Shown here: piece by piece, positions 9,013 to 18,369 of the stretch
How the letters are laid out: each line of letters opens with the position of its first letter
How positions within the stretch are numbered: position 1 is the stretch's first letter
Source of the DNA: JAEINY01 sp942490535
Lineage (GTDB): Bacteria; Bacteroidota; Bacteroidia; Bacteroidales; Marinilabiliaceae
Direction of reading: 5' to 3'
DNA length: 64,000 nt
Assembly (NCBI GenBank): GCA_942490535.1
Contig: CALNXQ010000002.1
Coordinates: 310,001 to 374,000, forward strand
The notes under the pieces: model-generated
Seen by the model: only the letters and a program-made list of their open reading frames with translations
Told to the model about the DNA's origin: nothing
The model's database searches: none
Program-made: the position numbers and the translations under genes

Positions 9013-10743
9013 ATGCAGCAAAACAAAAATACTAAATTTAAAGGAGAGCTTACCACGATCATAAATGAAGAAAGCGGAATTGAAAGTAAACTGGAAAGTG
9101 TTATGAGTTTATTTGCCATAAAGAAACAGCTATCCGCTTTCGATTCACTCAAAAACAGAGGGCATAATTTATCTGATCTTCTGTGCTGTTTAATCTTAAT
9201 GTCACTTCAGGGAGTCAGTAATGTTTTTAAGCTAACCATCCAGAAACAAGGTGTTAATAAGGATGCTTATTATTCTGCCAAGAATAATGAATACATCAAC
9301 TGGCATCAGCTTTTGATACTGACAGCACATCATTTTCGATGGCTAATTAGCAACCGGCCATCTTTGCAAAAAGAAGGTATAACTGCACTTATTGCCGATG
9401 ACTCACCGTTAAAAAAGACTGGCAAGAAAATGGAGAAAGTGAGTATGATACATGATCATGTGACCAATACTTATATTTTGGGCTTTAAGTTGTTAGTTCT
9501 TGGTTTCTGGGATGGCGGAAGTTTCATACCTGTCAGTTTCAGCCTTCACAGAGAAAAGGGAAGTAAGCTAAAAAAAGCAACCGATGCCCATAAACAATCC
9601 GTACGGGCTGAGCAAAAAGCAAATGTTAATTTAACCAATGCTCAACAAGCACTTGAGCGAAAACAAACGGCAGTTAACAAACACAAGGCTATTACGGAGA
9701 ATACTCCAACTAGAACAAACCTGAACCGGCTTATCAATGCAGCCAATGCAGAAGAAAAAGCAATGCAAAAGGTTGCTTCCTATGAAAAGCTATTACAGGA
9801 GAAAAAAACTCAACAGGAGAAGTTAAAACAGGAACGGGATAAAATAGCAAAGACCAATCCCACCTATGGTTTAAATAGAAAGGAAAAAGCAAAACAATTC
9901 AAGAAAAAGAGAGCAGCAGGCAGCTGTGGCAGCAAGCGCGCCAAAGAAGCAGATATCAGTAAAATCGACATGCTTGTCACCATGCTAAAACAAGCCGTAA
10001 AAAAAGGATTTGTACCAGATTATGTCCTGACCGATACATGGTTTTTCTGCAAAGAACTGCTCTTAACAGTCAATGATATGGCTACAAAAGGAGTCAAACT
10101 ATTATCCATGGCTAAAATGGGAAATGCCACATACACACTTGTTTCCGATGGGAAAAAGTACAATATCCATACGCTGCTTAAAATGAGAAACCGGCAAGCA
10201 AAGTACAGCCGGAAGCTTAAGGCTCACTATATTAAAATACCAGTTGTATATGCAGACATACGTGTTGACTTGTTTCTTGTAAAGTTTGGGGGCAATGGTA
10301 CATGGAGGCTGCTGGTAACAAATGATTTAAGCATGACCTTCACGAAGGTAATGGAAGTATACAAATTGCGTTGGAGTATTGAAGTGTTTTTCAAGGAGTG
10401 TAAGCAATATCTACACTTGGGAGGTTCCCATTCAAGTGATTTTGATGCTCAAATTGCAGACACTACACTGTCTATGATTCAGCATATCATGCTTGTGTTT
10501 TTTAAGCGCATGAACCATCAGCAGAGCTTTGGTGAGATATTCAAGGATGTATCCGATGAGTTGATAGAAGCCACGCTCGCTGAGACAATCTGGGAAATAT
10601 TTATTAAGGTAATGGTAGTTTTAGCAGAGATTATTAATGCGGATGCCATGGAAATGCAAATACAGGCGATGCGAAAACCAGAGGCGATGCACATGGTGAA
10701 GAGGCTAATATGTGAAAGAAGGGAACTCAAAAGTGTGGCATGA
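9013..10743 (+). CDS. IS4-family transposase
   Basis: A 576-residue DDE transposase. The IS4 signature YREK is exact (Y450-x2-R453-x3-E457-x6-K464 in VYKLRWSIEVFFKECK). The other catalytic residues are likely D129 or D130 (IADDSPLKKTG) and D341 (LTDTWFF). Residues of about 190-300 form a Lys/Gln/Ala-rich coiled-coil insertion (KKATDAHKQSVRAEQKA onward) between the first two Asp blocks, making the protein longer than many IS4 members. The frame is intact, so it may be functional. It reads away from the epimerase gene. The element ends are not certain: GGTGTG occurs at about 8819 and its complement ends at about 10788, but no target duplication was found. Confidence 0.9.
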   Translation: MQQNKNTKFKGELTTIINEESGIESKLESVMSLFAIKKQLSAFDSLKNRGHNLSDLLCCLILMSLQGVSNVFKLTIQKQGVNKDAYYSAKNNEYINWHQLLILTAHHFRWLISNRPSLQKEGITALIADDSPLKKTGKKMEKVSMIHDHVTNTYILGFKLLVLGFWDGGSFIPVSFSLHREKGSKLKKATDAHKQSVRAEQKANVNLTNAQQALERKQTAVNKHKAITENTPTRTNLNRLINAANAEEKAMQKVASYEKLLQEKKTQQEKLKQERDKIAKTNPTYGLNRKEKAKQFKKKRAAGSCGSKRAKEADISKIDMLVTMLKQAVKKGFVPDYVLTDTWFFCKELLLTVNDMATKGVKLLSMAKMGNATYTLVSDGKKYNIHTLLKMRNRQAKYSRKLKAHYIKIPVVYADIRVDLFLVKFGGNGTWRLLVTNDLSMTFTKVMEVYKLRWSIEVFFKECKQYLHLGGSHSSDFDAQIADTTLSMIQHIMLVFFKRMNHQQSFGEIFKDVSDELIEATLAETIWEIFIKVMVVLAEIINADAMEMQIQAMRKPEAMHMVKRLICERRELKSVA

Positions 10744-11296
10744 AAAACGCAGACTCCCCATCTGGGTCGTATGTAATTGCTACACACCTTGTTGTATTGT
10801 GATATTTTAAGTTACATAGTCCATTTGGGCAAAAATACTAGCTGATTTTAAGCATATTGCATCTCAGAATTATTAGTGAGTCATTTCTCAAACTTGCGAG
10901 AAATACTCTTGGTTTTACATAACTTAGCGGTACTTTCAAACTTCACTTACCTTGCAATAGATAAAAAAGTTAAAGTATACGCTACCACCTCGTCGGGTGC
11001 CTCACTTAACATCATCACCTTCACCAAATCCCTACTTCGCATATCTATTATCCACCCATTCCAATCATTCATCGCCAATCCTGATCTCTTCACACCCAAC
11101 ACCAAATCCTAAGTAGTTCCCAAGCGTATTATCACCATAATTACTTCATATTTATCTCACAGTTTGTTTACACTTTACTGACTTTTTTATGGATAAAGCT
11201 TGAATATACTCTGTATTTTTTCTAAACTGACTATGTAGTAAATACCTGACAGACACGCATAGGTATCACTTTAACCTTACTAAATCTACTATTATT
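10744..11296. other. Intergenic: IS4 3' flank and DUF6266 leader remnant
   Basis: No gene is supported here. From about 11080 the sequence is recognisably related to the leader of the intact DUF6266 gene (20900-21150): ACACCCAACACCA, TATTTATCTCACA and TTTAACCTTACTAAAT are shared in order. At 11158-11190 there are three degenerate 11-bp units (CACAGTTTGTT, TACACTTTACT, GACTTTTTTAT) that match the better preserved array at 20971-21025. A TATTGTGATA at 10794 may be a scrap of the composite upstream element. Confidence 0.45.
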
Positions 11297-11808
11297 ATGG
11301 AACGATTAAAAGCAAATATTCTGGATGCTGCTACTGGTATAATTGGAAATGTGGTGATCTATATAATGTATGGTAAAACCTATATCCGTTCCAAACCGAA
11401 TAATACTAAAGATAAGAAATCTCCTACCTAATTGGCTCCGCGCGGAAAATGGTTTTGATGATTGATTTTATCAGGTCTTTAATCTAGTTAATACGCGTGT
11501 CCTATGCACATGAAGCCGTGCGACGATCAGCTTACCAGGCAACACAATCTTAATATCTAAAAAATGACATAGAAGGTGTGTATCCCATCAGATGATCAAT
11601 CTTAATAAGATATTGCTCAGAGTGGGTTCAGTTTTTCTGGCAGATACATATTACTGTTAATAAAAAGAGGGCGGATTGTTATTCAAATGGGATCCAATTA
11701 ACCGTCCGCAGGCCAACAATAAGGATACCCTGGTGGTGGTTGCCCGTGAACGAGAGCATCACTTCGTCGATTATCACCTCACCGGCTCAAGGCGATCAGA
11801 CGCTAAGT
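11297..11808 (+). pseudogene. DUF6266 family pseudogene, interrupted by IS256
   Basis: This is a decayed copy of the intact DUF6266 gene at 21151-21783. The beginning reads MERLKANILDAATGIIGNV, very close to the intact protein. Then come stops (for example TAA at about 11429, in CCTACCTAATTGG) and frameshifts, with later recognisable blocks (YAHEAV, KDTLVVVARERE, HHFVDYHLTGS). Homology stops at about 11808, exactly where a degenerate IS256 left inverted repeat begins; the last ~40 codons of the gene are missing. The missing part is not found on the other side of the IS, which points to a deletion rather than a simple insertion. Confidence 0.8.
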
Positions 11809-11869
11809 GAGATTATTCATGAAACTGTATCCACAGTAAGAAACTAAATTTTGCAAATTACAATTGGAT

Positions 11870-13063
11870 ATGGAATAAGAAGAATTTGATTTTTCAGCTT
11901 TCGAACAGGAGGCTATGGAAGGGCTACGCGAGGGTAAAGAAGTCTTTGGGAAGAATGGGTTATCTACACCCCTATTAAAGCGTTTTCTTGAAAAAAGCCT
12001 TGATGCAGAAATGGATCAACATTTGGAAGAAAGTGATTATTCAGGCAATAAACGAAATGGTAAGAGTACAAAAACTGTTCGTAGTACAATTAGCACCTTT
12101 GAACTAAAGACACCGCGCGATCGACAAGGGAGCTTTAGTCCCCAGGCAGTTGCCAAACGTCAGGTCTTTCTTGGTGATGATATCGAATCGAAAATCCTTT
12201 CCCTTTACGGAAAAGGCAATAGTTATGACCAGATACGCTGCTTAATGGATGAGTTTTATGGCTTTTCCATATCGCCGGCTCAGATTAGCGAAATCACGGA
12301 CAAAATAATACCTGAGTTAGAAGAGTGGCAATGTCGTCCATTGCGCAAAGTATATCCATTTGTATGGTTGGATGCGATCCATGTTAAAGTACGAAATAAC
12401 GGTGTGCTTGAAAGTCGTACCCTTTACAATGTATTGGCCTTAACGAAAGATGGAACAAAGGAGTTATTAGGACTTTATATATCGGAGCAAGAATCGCCAA
12501 GATTTTTGTTACCGGTGCTGGAGGACCTTCAAAACAGAGGTGTGGAAGAGTTATTGATAGCCTGTACCGATAACCTGAGTGGTTTTAGCGAAGCAATAGA
12601 AGCGGTGTATCCTCGAACGATTTTCCAAACTTGTATTGTGCATCAAATCAGGAATTCCACAAAATATGTGGTTTATAAAGACAGGTTATCATTTGCCGAT
12701 GATCTTAAAACCATATACAAAGCACTATCTGAGGAAGCTACTAAAATAGCCTTGGATACGATGGAAGCAAAGTGGGCCGATAAAAATGCTCCGGCCTTTA
12801 AGTTCTGGCAATCAAACTGGCATTAACTCACCTCATTTTTTGATTTTTCAAAGGACAATAGACGCATCATGTATACGATTGAAGGAGTGCATCGACAGAT
12901 GCGAAGAGTAACAAAAACCAAAGGAGCCTTTCCCACTGAAATGGTCTTAAAGAAAATTATTTATCTTTGCATTCAAGAAATCTCAAAAAATTGGGTAGGC
13001 AAACAGCCCAATTGGGGACTTGTTTTGGCGCAATTGGAGATCAAGATTATACGAGAGGATTAG
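11870..13063 (+). pseudogene. IS256-family transposase pseudogene
   Basis: Reading from ATG 11870 in one frame gives a full-length IS256 transposase with three lesions. There is a TAA at codon 3 (11876-11878). There is an in-frame TAA at 12824-12826, in the motif that reads WLHLTRFFD in the intact copy. A three-codon deletion follows, just after MYT, at about 12896; it removes residues of the conserved TTN-x-IEG block, although the catalytic Glu itself remains. The first two catalytic blocks (VWLDAIHVK and ACTDNLSGF) are preserved. No frameshift is needed between the two halves. Sequence divergence from the intact copy is large, so this is a separate lineage, not a recent duplicate. Confidence 0.85.
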
Positions 13064-13073
13064 TACCATATTT

Positions 13074-13191
13074 CACCCCAAAAGCAAAGGGAATAATGAT
13101 TTCAGAATCAATCAAGGGTATATAAACGGCTTCGTACCTCTGCCGCCCTTGACAGAATCTGATAATCATTCTTAAAAAGCTTTTGAGTGAA
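13074..13191. repeat. Palindromic tail of degenerate IS256
   Basis: A left arm (13074-13118) and right arm (13148-13191) are complementary over most of 44 nt. The arms share CAC-C-AAAAGC, AATGATT and TCAGA-TC blocks, ending in TCAAGGG / CCCTTGA. The apex TATATAAACGGCTTCGT then CCTCTGCCG contains an inner CGGC/GCCG stem. The apex is almost identical to that at 18411-18451, while the arm sequences are different. It lies 10 nt after the transposase stop and ends before the right inverted repeat. Confidence 0.7.
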
Positions 13192-13232
13192 AAAAGAAAA
13201 GAATATTGAGACAAAGTTTGGTGAATACTTCC

Positions 13233-13295
13233 ATCATTGGATAAAGCAAACCATGCTTTAAAAGGATATGGGTACTCAAGTTTCTTTATTTTCAC
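13233..13295 (-). pseudogene. Deacetylase-like gene fragment, 21 codons
   Basis: From a GTG at 13295 the minus strand encodes MKIKKLEYPYPFKAWFALSN followed by D, matching the N-terminus of the deacetylase-like protein at 2462-3637 (LLKYPYPFKAWLALSND). The match ends exactly at the right inverted repeat of the degenerate IS256. The fragment overlaps the stack of stops of the carbamoyltransferase gene upstream-to-downstream spacing (stop at 13315). It shows that the carbamoylation operon once continued into a second deacetylase-like gene. Confidence 0.75.
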
Positions 13296-13314
13296 AAATA
13301 TTTCACTATTATTT

Positions 13315-15171
13315 TTAATCCAATACAAACTCCTCTTGCCACTTATCTTTATGATCCCATTCTTTCTGATCCGTTTTAGCCAACAGGAAGTCTCCTAAAA
13401 CCAAATAATCCATCTCCGTTCTCATAAAACACTTATAGGCATCTGCTGGTGTACAGACAATGGGCTCTCCCCGTACATTAAAACTCGTATTTACAATGAC
13501 ACCATATCCGGTTAGTTTTTTAAACTCATTAATCAGGGTCCAATACCTGGGATTAACATCTTTATGAACGCTTTGAATACGTGCCGAAAAGTCAACATGC
13601 GTAATGGCTGGCAAGTCTGAACGTTGAAAGTACAATCGCTGATACAACTCTTGATCATAATAATTATCTGGAAGTTTATTCAGATGTATTTCATTAACAG
13701 GGACCACCAACAACATATAGGGGGAAGACCTATCCAATTCAAAATACGTTTGAATATCCTCTTCCAAGACAGTAGGGGCGAAAGGTCTGAATCCTTCTCT
13801 ATACTTAATCTTTAGATTCATTTTTTTTTGCATCTCAGGACTCCTGGCATCACCCAGAATTGACCGGTTACCCAAAGCACGTGGACCATACTCCATGCGT
13901 CCCTGAAACCAGCCTACAACCGCTCCTTCATTGATTTTTCCGGCAACCACAGAGGCCAAGCTATCAAAATTCTCAAATTCAGTATATTTAGCTTCAAATT
14001 TACGCAATGTACTGAGCACCTCCTTGCCCGCAAAACAGGGTCCCAAATAAGCTCCATTCATGGCATCTGGACTGACTTTTGTTTTTCGCTTCTCACCATA
14101 CCATAAATGCCACCCTGTCAAAGCAGCTCCCAATGCACCACCGGCATCTCCTGCCGCAGGTTGAATCCATATATCCTTAAATATGCCTTCTTTTAAAAGC
14201 TTTCCATTGGCTACACTATTTAAGGCTACTCCCCCAGCCATGACCAGGTAATCAGAATTGGTAATTGCCCGGGCTGTTTTGGCCAGTTTTATTACCACCT
14301 CCTCCGTAACCTGCTGGATAGCCAAAGCCATATTCATATAATCCTGAGTGATTTCGTCTTCAGTACTACGAGGCGGAAGGCCAAAGAGCTTGAGCCACTT
14401 TTTTTCATAAACCATCTTTAATCCAGTGGCAAAACTAAAATAATTCATGTTTAACACCACCGAGCCATCCGAACGAACATCCACAAGTTCTTCAAGGATT
14501 ATTCGCTTAAATCGTTTGGTTTGTTCTGAATGGGGATTTCCATATGGAGCTAATCCCATTAACTTGTACTCCCCACTATTGACTCTAAAACCGGCGTAAT
14601 AAGTAAACGCCGAATATAGAAGTCCGATAGAATGTGGAAAATGAAGTTCTTTTAAAATAGAAATTTTATCTTGTTGACCATGTCCTATTGTTGTGGTGGC
14701 CCATTCGCCCACCCCATCTATTGTAAGAATAGCCGCTTCCTTAAAAGGGGAAGGATAAAATGCACTGGCGGCATGAGACAGATGATGCTCAGGAAAAAGA
14801 AGCTTAAAATCACCAAATCCTAAATCCTCTAATTCATGAATGAGGGTGCGTTTTAAGAAGAGCTTATCCTTAATCCAAACCGGTATTGCCTTGATAAAAC
14901 TAGCTAAACCCCGAGGGGTAAATGCATGGTAGGTTTCTAATAAGCGCTCGAACTTCAATAAAGGTTTGTCATAAAAGACAACGGCTGAAATATCCTCAGG
15001 TCCGATCCCAGCTTCCTTCAGCACATACATGACAGCCTCTCTTGGAAAAGCAGAATCATGTTTCTTTCTGGTAAACCGCTCTTCATGAGCAGCTGCCACA
15101 ATGTCACCATCAACTACAATCGCCGCTGCACTATCGTGATAATAAGCCGAAATCCCTAATATAGCCTTCAT
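13315..15171 (-). CDS. Carbamoyltransferase (NodU/CmcH family, SxtI-like)
   Basis: A 618-residue cytoplasmic enzyme. It starts MKAILGISAYYHDSAAAIV, the Kae1/ASKHA-like domain of NodU/CmcH carbamoyltransferases, with EERFTRKKHDSAFP at about residues 31-44. HHLSHAASAFYPSPF and TIDGVGEW in the middle are the metal and carbamoyl-adenylate site motifs. The C-terminal YrdC-like domain has GRMEYGPRALGNRSILGDAR and FRPFAPTVLEED. The family transfers carbamoyl from carbamoyl phosphate to sugar or alcohol hydroxyls. Upstream neighbours in the operon are DUF5989 (9 nt away), SxtJ-like and SGNH, the arrangement known for sxtI/J/K-type carbamoylation cassettes. The target is probably a sugar of the local polysaccharide (inference). 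Confidence 0.93.
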   Translation of the reverse strand: MKAILGISAYYHDSAAAIVVDGDIVAAAHEERFTRKKHDSAFPREAVMYVLKEAGIGPEDISAVVFYDKPLLKFERLLETYHAFTPRGLASFIKAIPVWIKDKLFLKRTLIHELEDLGFGDFKLLFPEHHLSHAASAFYPSPFKEAAILTIDGVGEWATTTIGHGQQDKISILKELHFPHSIGLLYSAFTYYAGFRVNSGEYKLMGLAPYGNPHSEQTKRFKRIILEELVDVRSDGSVVLNMNYFSFATGLKMVYEKKWLKLFGLPPRSTEDEITQDYMNMALAIQQVTEEVVIKLAKTARAITNSDYLVMAGGVALNSVANGKLLKEGIFKDIWIQPAAGDAGGALGAALTGWHLWYGEKRKTKVSPDAMNGAYLGPCFAGKEVLSTLRKFEAKYTEFENFDSLASVVAGKINEGAVVGWFQGRMEYGPRALGNRSILGDARSPEMQKKMNLKIKYREGFRPFAPTVLEEDIQTYFELDRSSPYMLLVVPVNEIHLNKLPDNYYDQELYQRLYFQRSDLPAITHVDFSARIQSVHKDVNPRYWTLINEFKKLTGYGVIVNTSFNVRGEPIVCTPADAYKCFMRTEMDYLVLGDFLLAKTDQKEWDHKDKWQEEFVLD

Positions 15172-15180
15172 AACACCTGA

Positions 15181-15330
15181 TTAAAATAAAGTATAAATAA
15201 AGGGTGCTATTGCTGAACCGGCAGATAACACTATTAAAACACCGAACACAAGTAATATAACGATGACTGGCATAAGCCAAATCTTTTTCCGGTACTTAAT
15301 AAATTCAAATAATTCCTTTATAAATTCCAT
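15181..15330 (-). CDS. DUF5989 small membrane protein (SxtK-like)
   Basis: A 49-residue protein. It has a charged amphipathic N-terminus (MEFIKELFEFIKYRKKIWL), one transmembrane segment rich in Val/Leu/Ile, and the ending GSAIAPFIYTLF, which is the hallmark of the DUF5989 family. That family is found beside NodU-type carbamoyltransferases and SxtJ proteins and corresponds to SxtK in saxitoxin clusters. It lies 9 nt before the carbamoyltransferase start and 20 nt after the SxtJ-like gene, so co-transcription is likely. Its molecular role is unknown; a membrane tether or accessory for the carbamoyltransferase is a reasonable inference. Confidence 0.88.
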   Translation of the reverse strand: MEFIKELFEFIKYRKKIWLMPVIVILLVFGVLIVLSAGSAIAPFIYTLF

Positions 15331-15350
15331 TGTACATACCATTAAATGAA

Positions 15351-15752
15351 CTAAAACATTTTCTCTAAATCATCCTTAATAAAAACATGATTTCGGGTAA
15401 CAAAAGCGGATTCAAAGCCTTTTTTAAAGGATCTTAGCTGTAAAGAATCTTTACCTAATAATTTCCGAACAAATCCCATTGGAAATACAAAAAGAAAGTA
15501 AATGAGCCCTAACATAACATTGGATACTACATAGCCCAAAGCACCTGATAAAGTATACCATATAAATGCCCATGGTTTCAATAAATTTGGAACCACCATC
15601 ACCACTAAGAGACTAAGAATCGCTACATCTCTAAGCAATGAGATAGCAAAATAATAGTGCAGTATGAGCAATATTAGTAGTAGGGCCAAACCAGCATCTG
15701 ACACTTTTTTCTTGGTTAATCCTTTTGGAATTATATCATTAAAACCTGACAT
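15351..15752 (-). CDS. SxtJ family membrane protein
   Basis: A 133-residue protein with three or four hydrophobic segments (about residues 20-60, 65-95) and a cytoplasmic C-terminal part. The segment FPMGFVRKLLGKDSLQLR is characteristic of SxtJ family proteins. Members accompany DUF5989 proteins and SxtI-like carbamoyltransferases, as here. It sits between the SGNH gene (35 nt upstream) and the DUF5989 gene. No enzymatic motif is visible, and the role in carbamoylation is unproven. Confidence 0.8.
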   Translation of the reverse strand: MSGFNDIIPKGLTKKKVSDAGLALLLILLILHYYFAISLLRDVAILSLLVVMVVPNLLKPWAFIWYTLSGALGYVVSNVMLGLIYFLFVFPMGFVRKLLGKDSLQLRSFKKGFESAFVTRNHVFIKDDLEKMF

Positions 15753-15787
15753 AAACTTATATTAAATGCATTACTTTTTTATTTTAC

Positions 15788-16990
15788 CTAATATAACCAA
15801 TAACGGGTATCCTCCAACAATACTCTCGCGATCTCCTGAGCAACAACAGGAAATGCCCTGTCCGTATAATGGACTTCATCACTGAAATAGTCAAGATTTT
15901 TAGGAACCAATGGCTCCAAATCTACCAAAAGTACATTTCGTTTTTGGGCTACTTGCCGAATCAAATCATTATATAACTTCATACCCCGTATACCAGTCTC
16001 ATAACTCCACTTTTTGCCTGAACCAACGGCCTCCGTATTTATCATCTGACATCTGGATTTGATTTCATCATCAATACCGGGATGAAGAATGTTTGGCTGG
16101 GTCATTAACACCACCTTAATCCCATTATAATTTGCTAAATCAATGATTGAATTAAGGTTTCTCTCAAACGAAATTAAACCCGGAAACTCCTTTTGATCGA
16201 CAATTAAAGTAGGTTCTTGATACCAATATTTACCAAATGCATTGAGTAAGCTTATAAATAAATTACGCTCCCTTTTAAAGACATTCTTCATGGGTCCATA
16301 AAAATGACCGTAATCTAATCTAAACGTGCCTTTACTAAACGAACTGAAATCAGCATTATGTAACAAATCATTAATGTTATGCATAACAATGAGTACATCA
16401 TGCTTAGAATGCTTGAGGTTAGCTTGATAATTAATGAGCGTATGAAGCGTCGTATACCATTGCATCCCAAAATTATGAACCGCTATGGAATCAGTCCTAA
16501 GTTTTTCTTTGAGTATACCCTCCAATAAGGAAGGCCAATCTTCACCTTGAGAGTTCTGGTATTGCGTAGTGGAACCACCAATGCAAAACACATTATAGTC
16601 ATCCCCATGATAATCTAATCTATCTTCCACCACAGGTGGGCTAAGCTGCATGTATGGGTGAAATCGATCCGCATATTTGTCCTTAGCGGGAGAAATAGAA
16701 GATTTTATTAGCTGTGCAAATGGAAATAAAACAACCAATAACACCAATCCTATAACAAAGGTATACAGAGCCGTTTTCCTTTGGCTCCTGCCAGCACCAA
16801 CAATCAGATAAATGAAGTATACGTATATGATAGGAATACATATACGAGGTCCCCATAGAAAAATTAATTTATAACCAATTTTTGTCCTTGCAATCATTTC
16901 AGGATCTTGATAATAAAATCCTATGTAAATGAAACCAAAAACAAATGTTAAACTAAGTATCAACAAACCAGAAAAAATTTTTTTCCTCAT
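15788..16990 (-). CDS. Membrane SGNH/GDSL-hydrolase-like protein
   Basis: A 400-residue protein from the ATG at 16990; the frame extends to a TTG at 17044, but the ATG gives a normal positively charged signal-anchor (MRKKIFSGLLILSL). Three membrane segments come first. A periplasmic SGNH domain follows with CIGGSTTQYQN (block I Ser), an NFGMQW Gly region, an MHNINDLLH Asn block, and DEVHYTD (Asp/His block V). It is the first gene of the carbamoylation operon, 35 nt before the SxtJ-like gene, and resembles SGNH proteins that lead sxtJ-DUF5989-carbamoyltransferase operons in Bacteroidota. It could be an esterase or acyltransferase acting on the same glycan. An IS256 lies only 85 bp upstream and separates the operon from copy D of the upstream repeat. 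Confidence 0.78.
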   Translation of the reverse strand: MRKKIFSGLLILSLTFVFGFIYIGFYYQDPEMIARTKIGYKLIFLWGPRICIPIIYVYFIYLIVGAGRSQRKTALYTFVIGLVLLVVLFPFAQLIKSSISPAKDKYADRFHPYMQLSPPVVEDRLDYHGDDYNVFCIGGSTTQYQNSQGEDWPSLLEGILKEKLRTDSIAVHNFGMQWYTTLHTLINYQANLKHSKHDVLIVMHNINDLLHNADFSSFSKGTFRLDYGHFYGPMKNVFKRERNLFISLLNAFGKYWYQEPTLIVDQKEFPGLISFERNLNSIIDLANYNGIKVVLMTQPNILHPGIDDEIKSRCQMINTEAVGSGKKWSYETGIRGMKLYNDLIRQVAQKRNVLLVDLEPLVPKNLDYFSDEVHYTDRAFPVVAQEIARVLLEDTRYWLY

Positions 16991-17051
16991 AATATATTTT
17001 TTAAGGTAAGAAATTATCTGTTTGCTATTTTGTCCGGTATCCAATATTTAT

Positions 17052-17074
17052 AGCTTCGCCTCCTCAGTCCCACA
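17052..17074 (-). repeat. Composite upstream element, copy D, operon-proximal part
   Basis: AGCTTCGCCTCCTCAG+TCCCA occupies 17052-17072, 62 nt upstream of the SGNH start. Its last bases form part of the GTCCCACA target duplication (17067-17074) of the IS256 inserted here. The other half of the element is at 18557-18672. Joining the two flanks and removing one duplication restores the 82-nt spacing seen in copy C. Confidence 0.72.
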
Positions 17075-17129
17075 GAGAGTGTTCATAACTCTGTGTCAAG
17101 CCAAAGTATAAAAAATATATTTTCGCAAT

Positions 17130-18356
17130 ATGACAAAAGAATTTGATTACACTCAATTTAAAGAAGAAGCCATCCGTGGCATAAAGGAAGGAAAAAGTTT
17201 TAGTGGAGAAGACAATGTAATGTTGCCTATGATCAAGGATTTGCTAGAAAGTGCCATGAAGGCAGAATTAGATATCCATATGGAATCGGAACGAGCCCAA
17301 GATGGTCAGAGTCCAGCAAACAGAAAAAATGGAAAAACTACTAAGACTATAAAAAGTGCCTACGGATCCTTCAGTCTCGATACTCCGCGAGATAGGAACA
17401 GTACTTTTTCACCTCAGATAGTTGAAAAACAACAAACGTTTTTAGGAGATGCTTTACAAGACAATATCATTTCCATGTATAGCAAAGGTCTTAGCTATAA
17501 AGACATCCAAGATCATTTTGAATCTTTATATGGCACTAAAATTTCCAAAGGAAAATTAACCGAAATCACCGACAGGATATTACCAGAGTTAGAAACCTGG
17601 AAAAATCGCCAATTAGAGCCTATATATTCTATTGTATGGTTAGATGCCCTACACTATAGTGTACGCGAAAATAATATGACAGTAAAAAAGGCTGTTTATG
17701 TTATTCTTGGGTATGATATGTATGGTAAGAAAGATATTTTAGGGTTGTATATAGGAGCCAGTGAGAGCTCTAAATTTTGGTTAAGTGTTTTAGAGGATCT
17801 CCAGAATCGAGGCGTACAAGATATTTTAATTGCTTGTATGGATAACTTAAGTGGTTTTACCCAAGCTGTAGAATCGATTTATCCACTAACAGACATACAA
17901 CTGTGTGTTATTCATCAAATTCGAAATAGTATGAAGTATGTCTCCCATAAAAATTCGAAGTTCGTAATGGCAGGCTTAAAGAATATTTATAAAGCTCCAA
18001 ATTTGGCTGCAGCATCTAAAGCTATGGACGAATTTGAATCTAATTGGAATGATAAATATCCCCTGATTGTTAAATCGTGGAGGAATAATTGGCTACACTT
18101 GACTCGATTTTTTGATTACTCAAAAGATATAAGGCGAATCATGTATACCACAAATATAATTGAAGGTTTTAATAGGCAATTAAGGAAATACACGAAAACA
18201 AAAGGTGCTTTTGCGGGCGACAATGCATTAATGAAACTATTGTATGTGGCCTCCATGAATATTAGCGAAAAATGGACAGTTAAACCAGCTAATTGGGGAC
18301 TAGTACAACAACAATTAATAATAAAATTTGAAGAAAGATGTGGGGTATCCTATTAA
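17130..18356 (+). CDS. IS256-family (mutator-type) transposase
   Basis: An intact 408-residue DDE transposase. The catalytic residues are placed at D172 (VWLDALHYS), D238 (ACMDNLSGF) and E345 (YTTNIIEGFNRQLRK), a spacing of 107 between the second Asp and the Glu that fits the IS256 family. The N-terminal half holds the DNA-binding region, with NRKNGKTTKTIKSAYGSF and DTPRDRNSTFSPQ blocks. The gene starts 28 nt after the left inverted repeat and leaves 163 nt of non-coding tail before the right one. With perfect target duplications and no lesions, this copy is probably still capable of movement. Confidence 0.96.
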   Translation: MTKEFDYTQFKEEAIRGIKEGKSFSGEDNVMLPMIKDLLESAMKAELDIHMESERAQDGQSPANRKNGKTTKTIKSAYGSFSLDTPRDRNSTFSPQIVEKQQTFLGDALQDNIISMYSKGLSYKDIQDHFESLYGTKISKGKLTEITDRILPELETWKNRQLEPIYSIVWLDALHYSVRENNMTVKKAVYVILGYDMYGKKDILGLYIGASESSKFWLSVLEDLQNRGVQDILIACMDNLSGFTQAVESIYPLTDIQLCVIHQIRNSMKYVSHKNSKFVMAGLKNIYKAPNLAAASKAMDEFESNWNDKYPLIVKSWRNNWLHLTRFFDYSKDIRRIMYTTNIIEGFNRQLRKYTKTKGAFAGDNALMKLLYVASMNISEKWTVKPANWGLVQQQLIIKFEERCGVSY

Positions 18357-18369
18357 AGAAGAGGTAGTC

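Larger units (their letters stand above)
11809..13232 (+). mobile_element. IS256-family element, degenerate
   Basis: The left end at 11809 (GAGATTATTCATGAAACTG) and the right end at about 13206-13232 (complement GGAAGTATTCACCAAAC) both resemble the inverted repeats of the intact IS256 copy at 17075-18548. Between them lie a disrupted transposase and a palindromic tail. The flanking eight bases (ACGCTAAG-side and ATCATTGG) do not match, so no target duplication remains. The left flank is a DUF6266 pseudogene and the right flank a deacetylase fragment. This suggests that recombination or an IS-adjacent deletion removed the original neighbours. Confidence 0.78.

Noticed and set aside
8819..10788. 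Exact ends and target duplication of the IS4 element
   Set aside because: GGTGTG and CACACC could be the tips, but similarity does not extend inward and no direct repeat flanks them.
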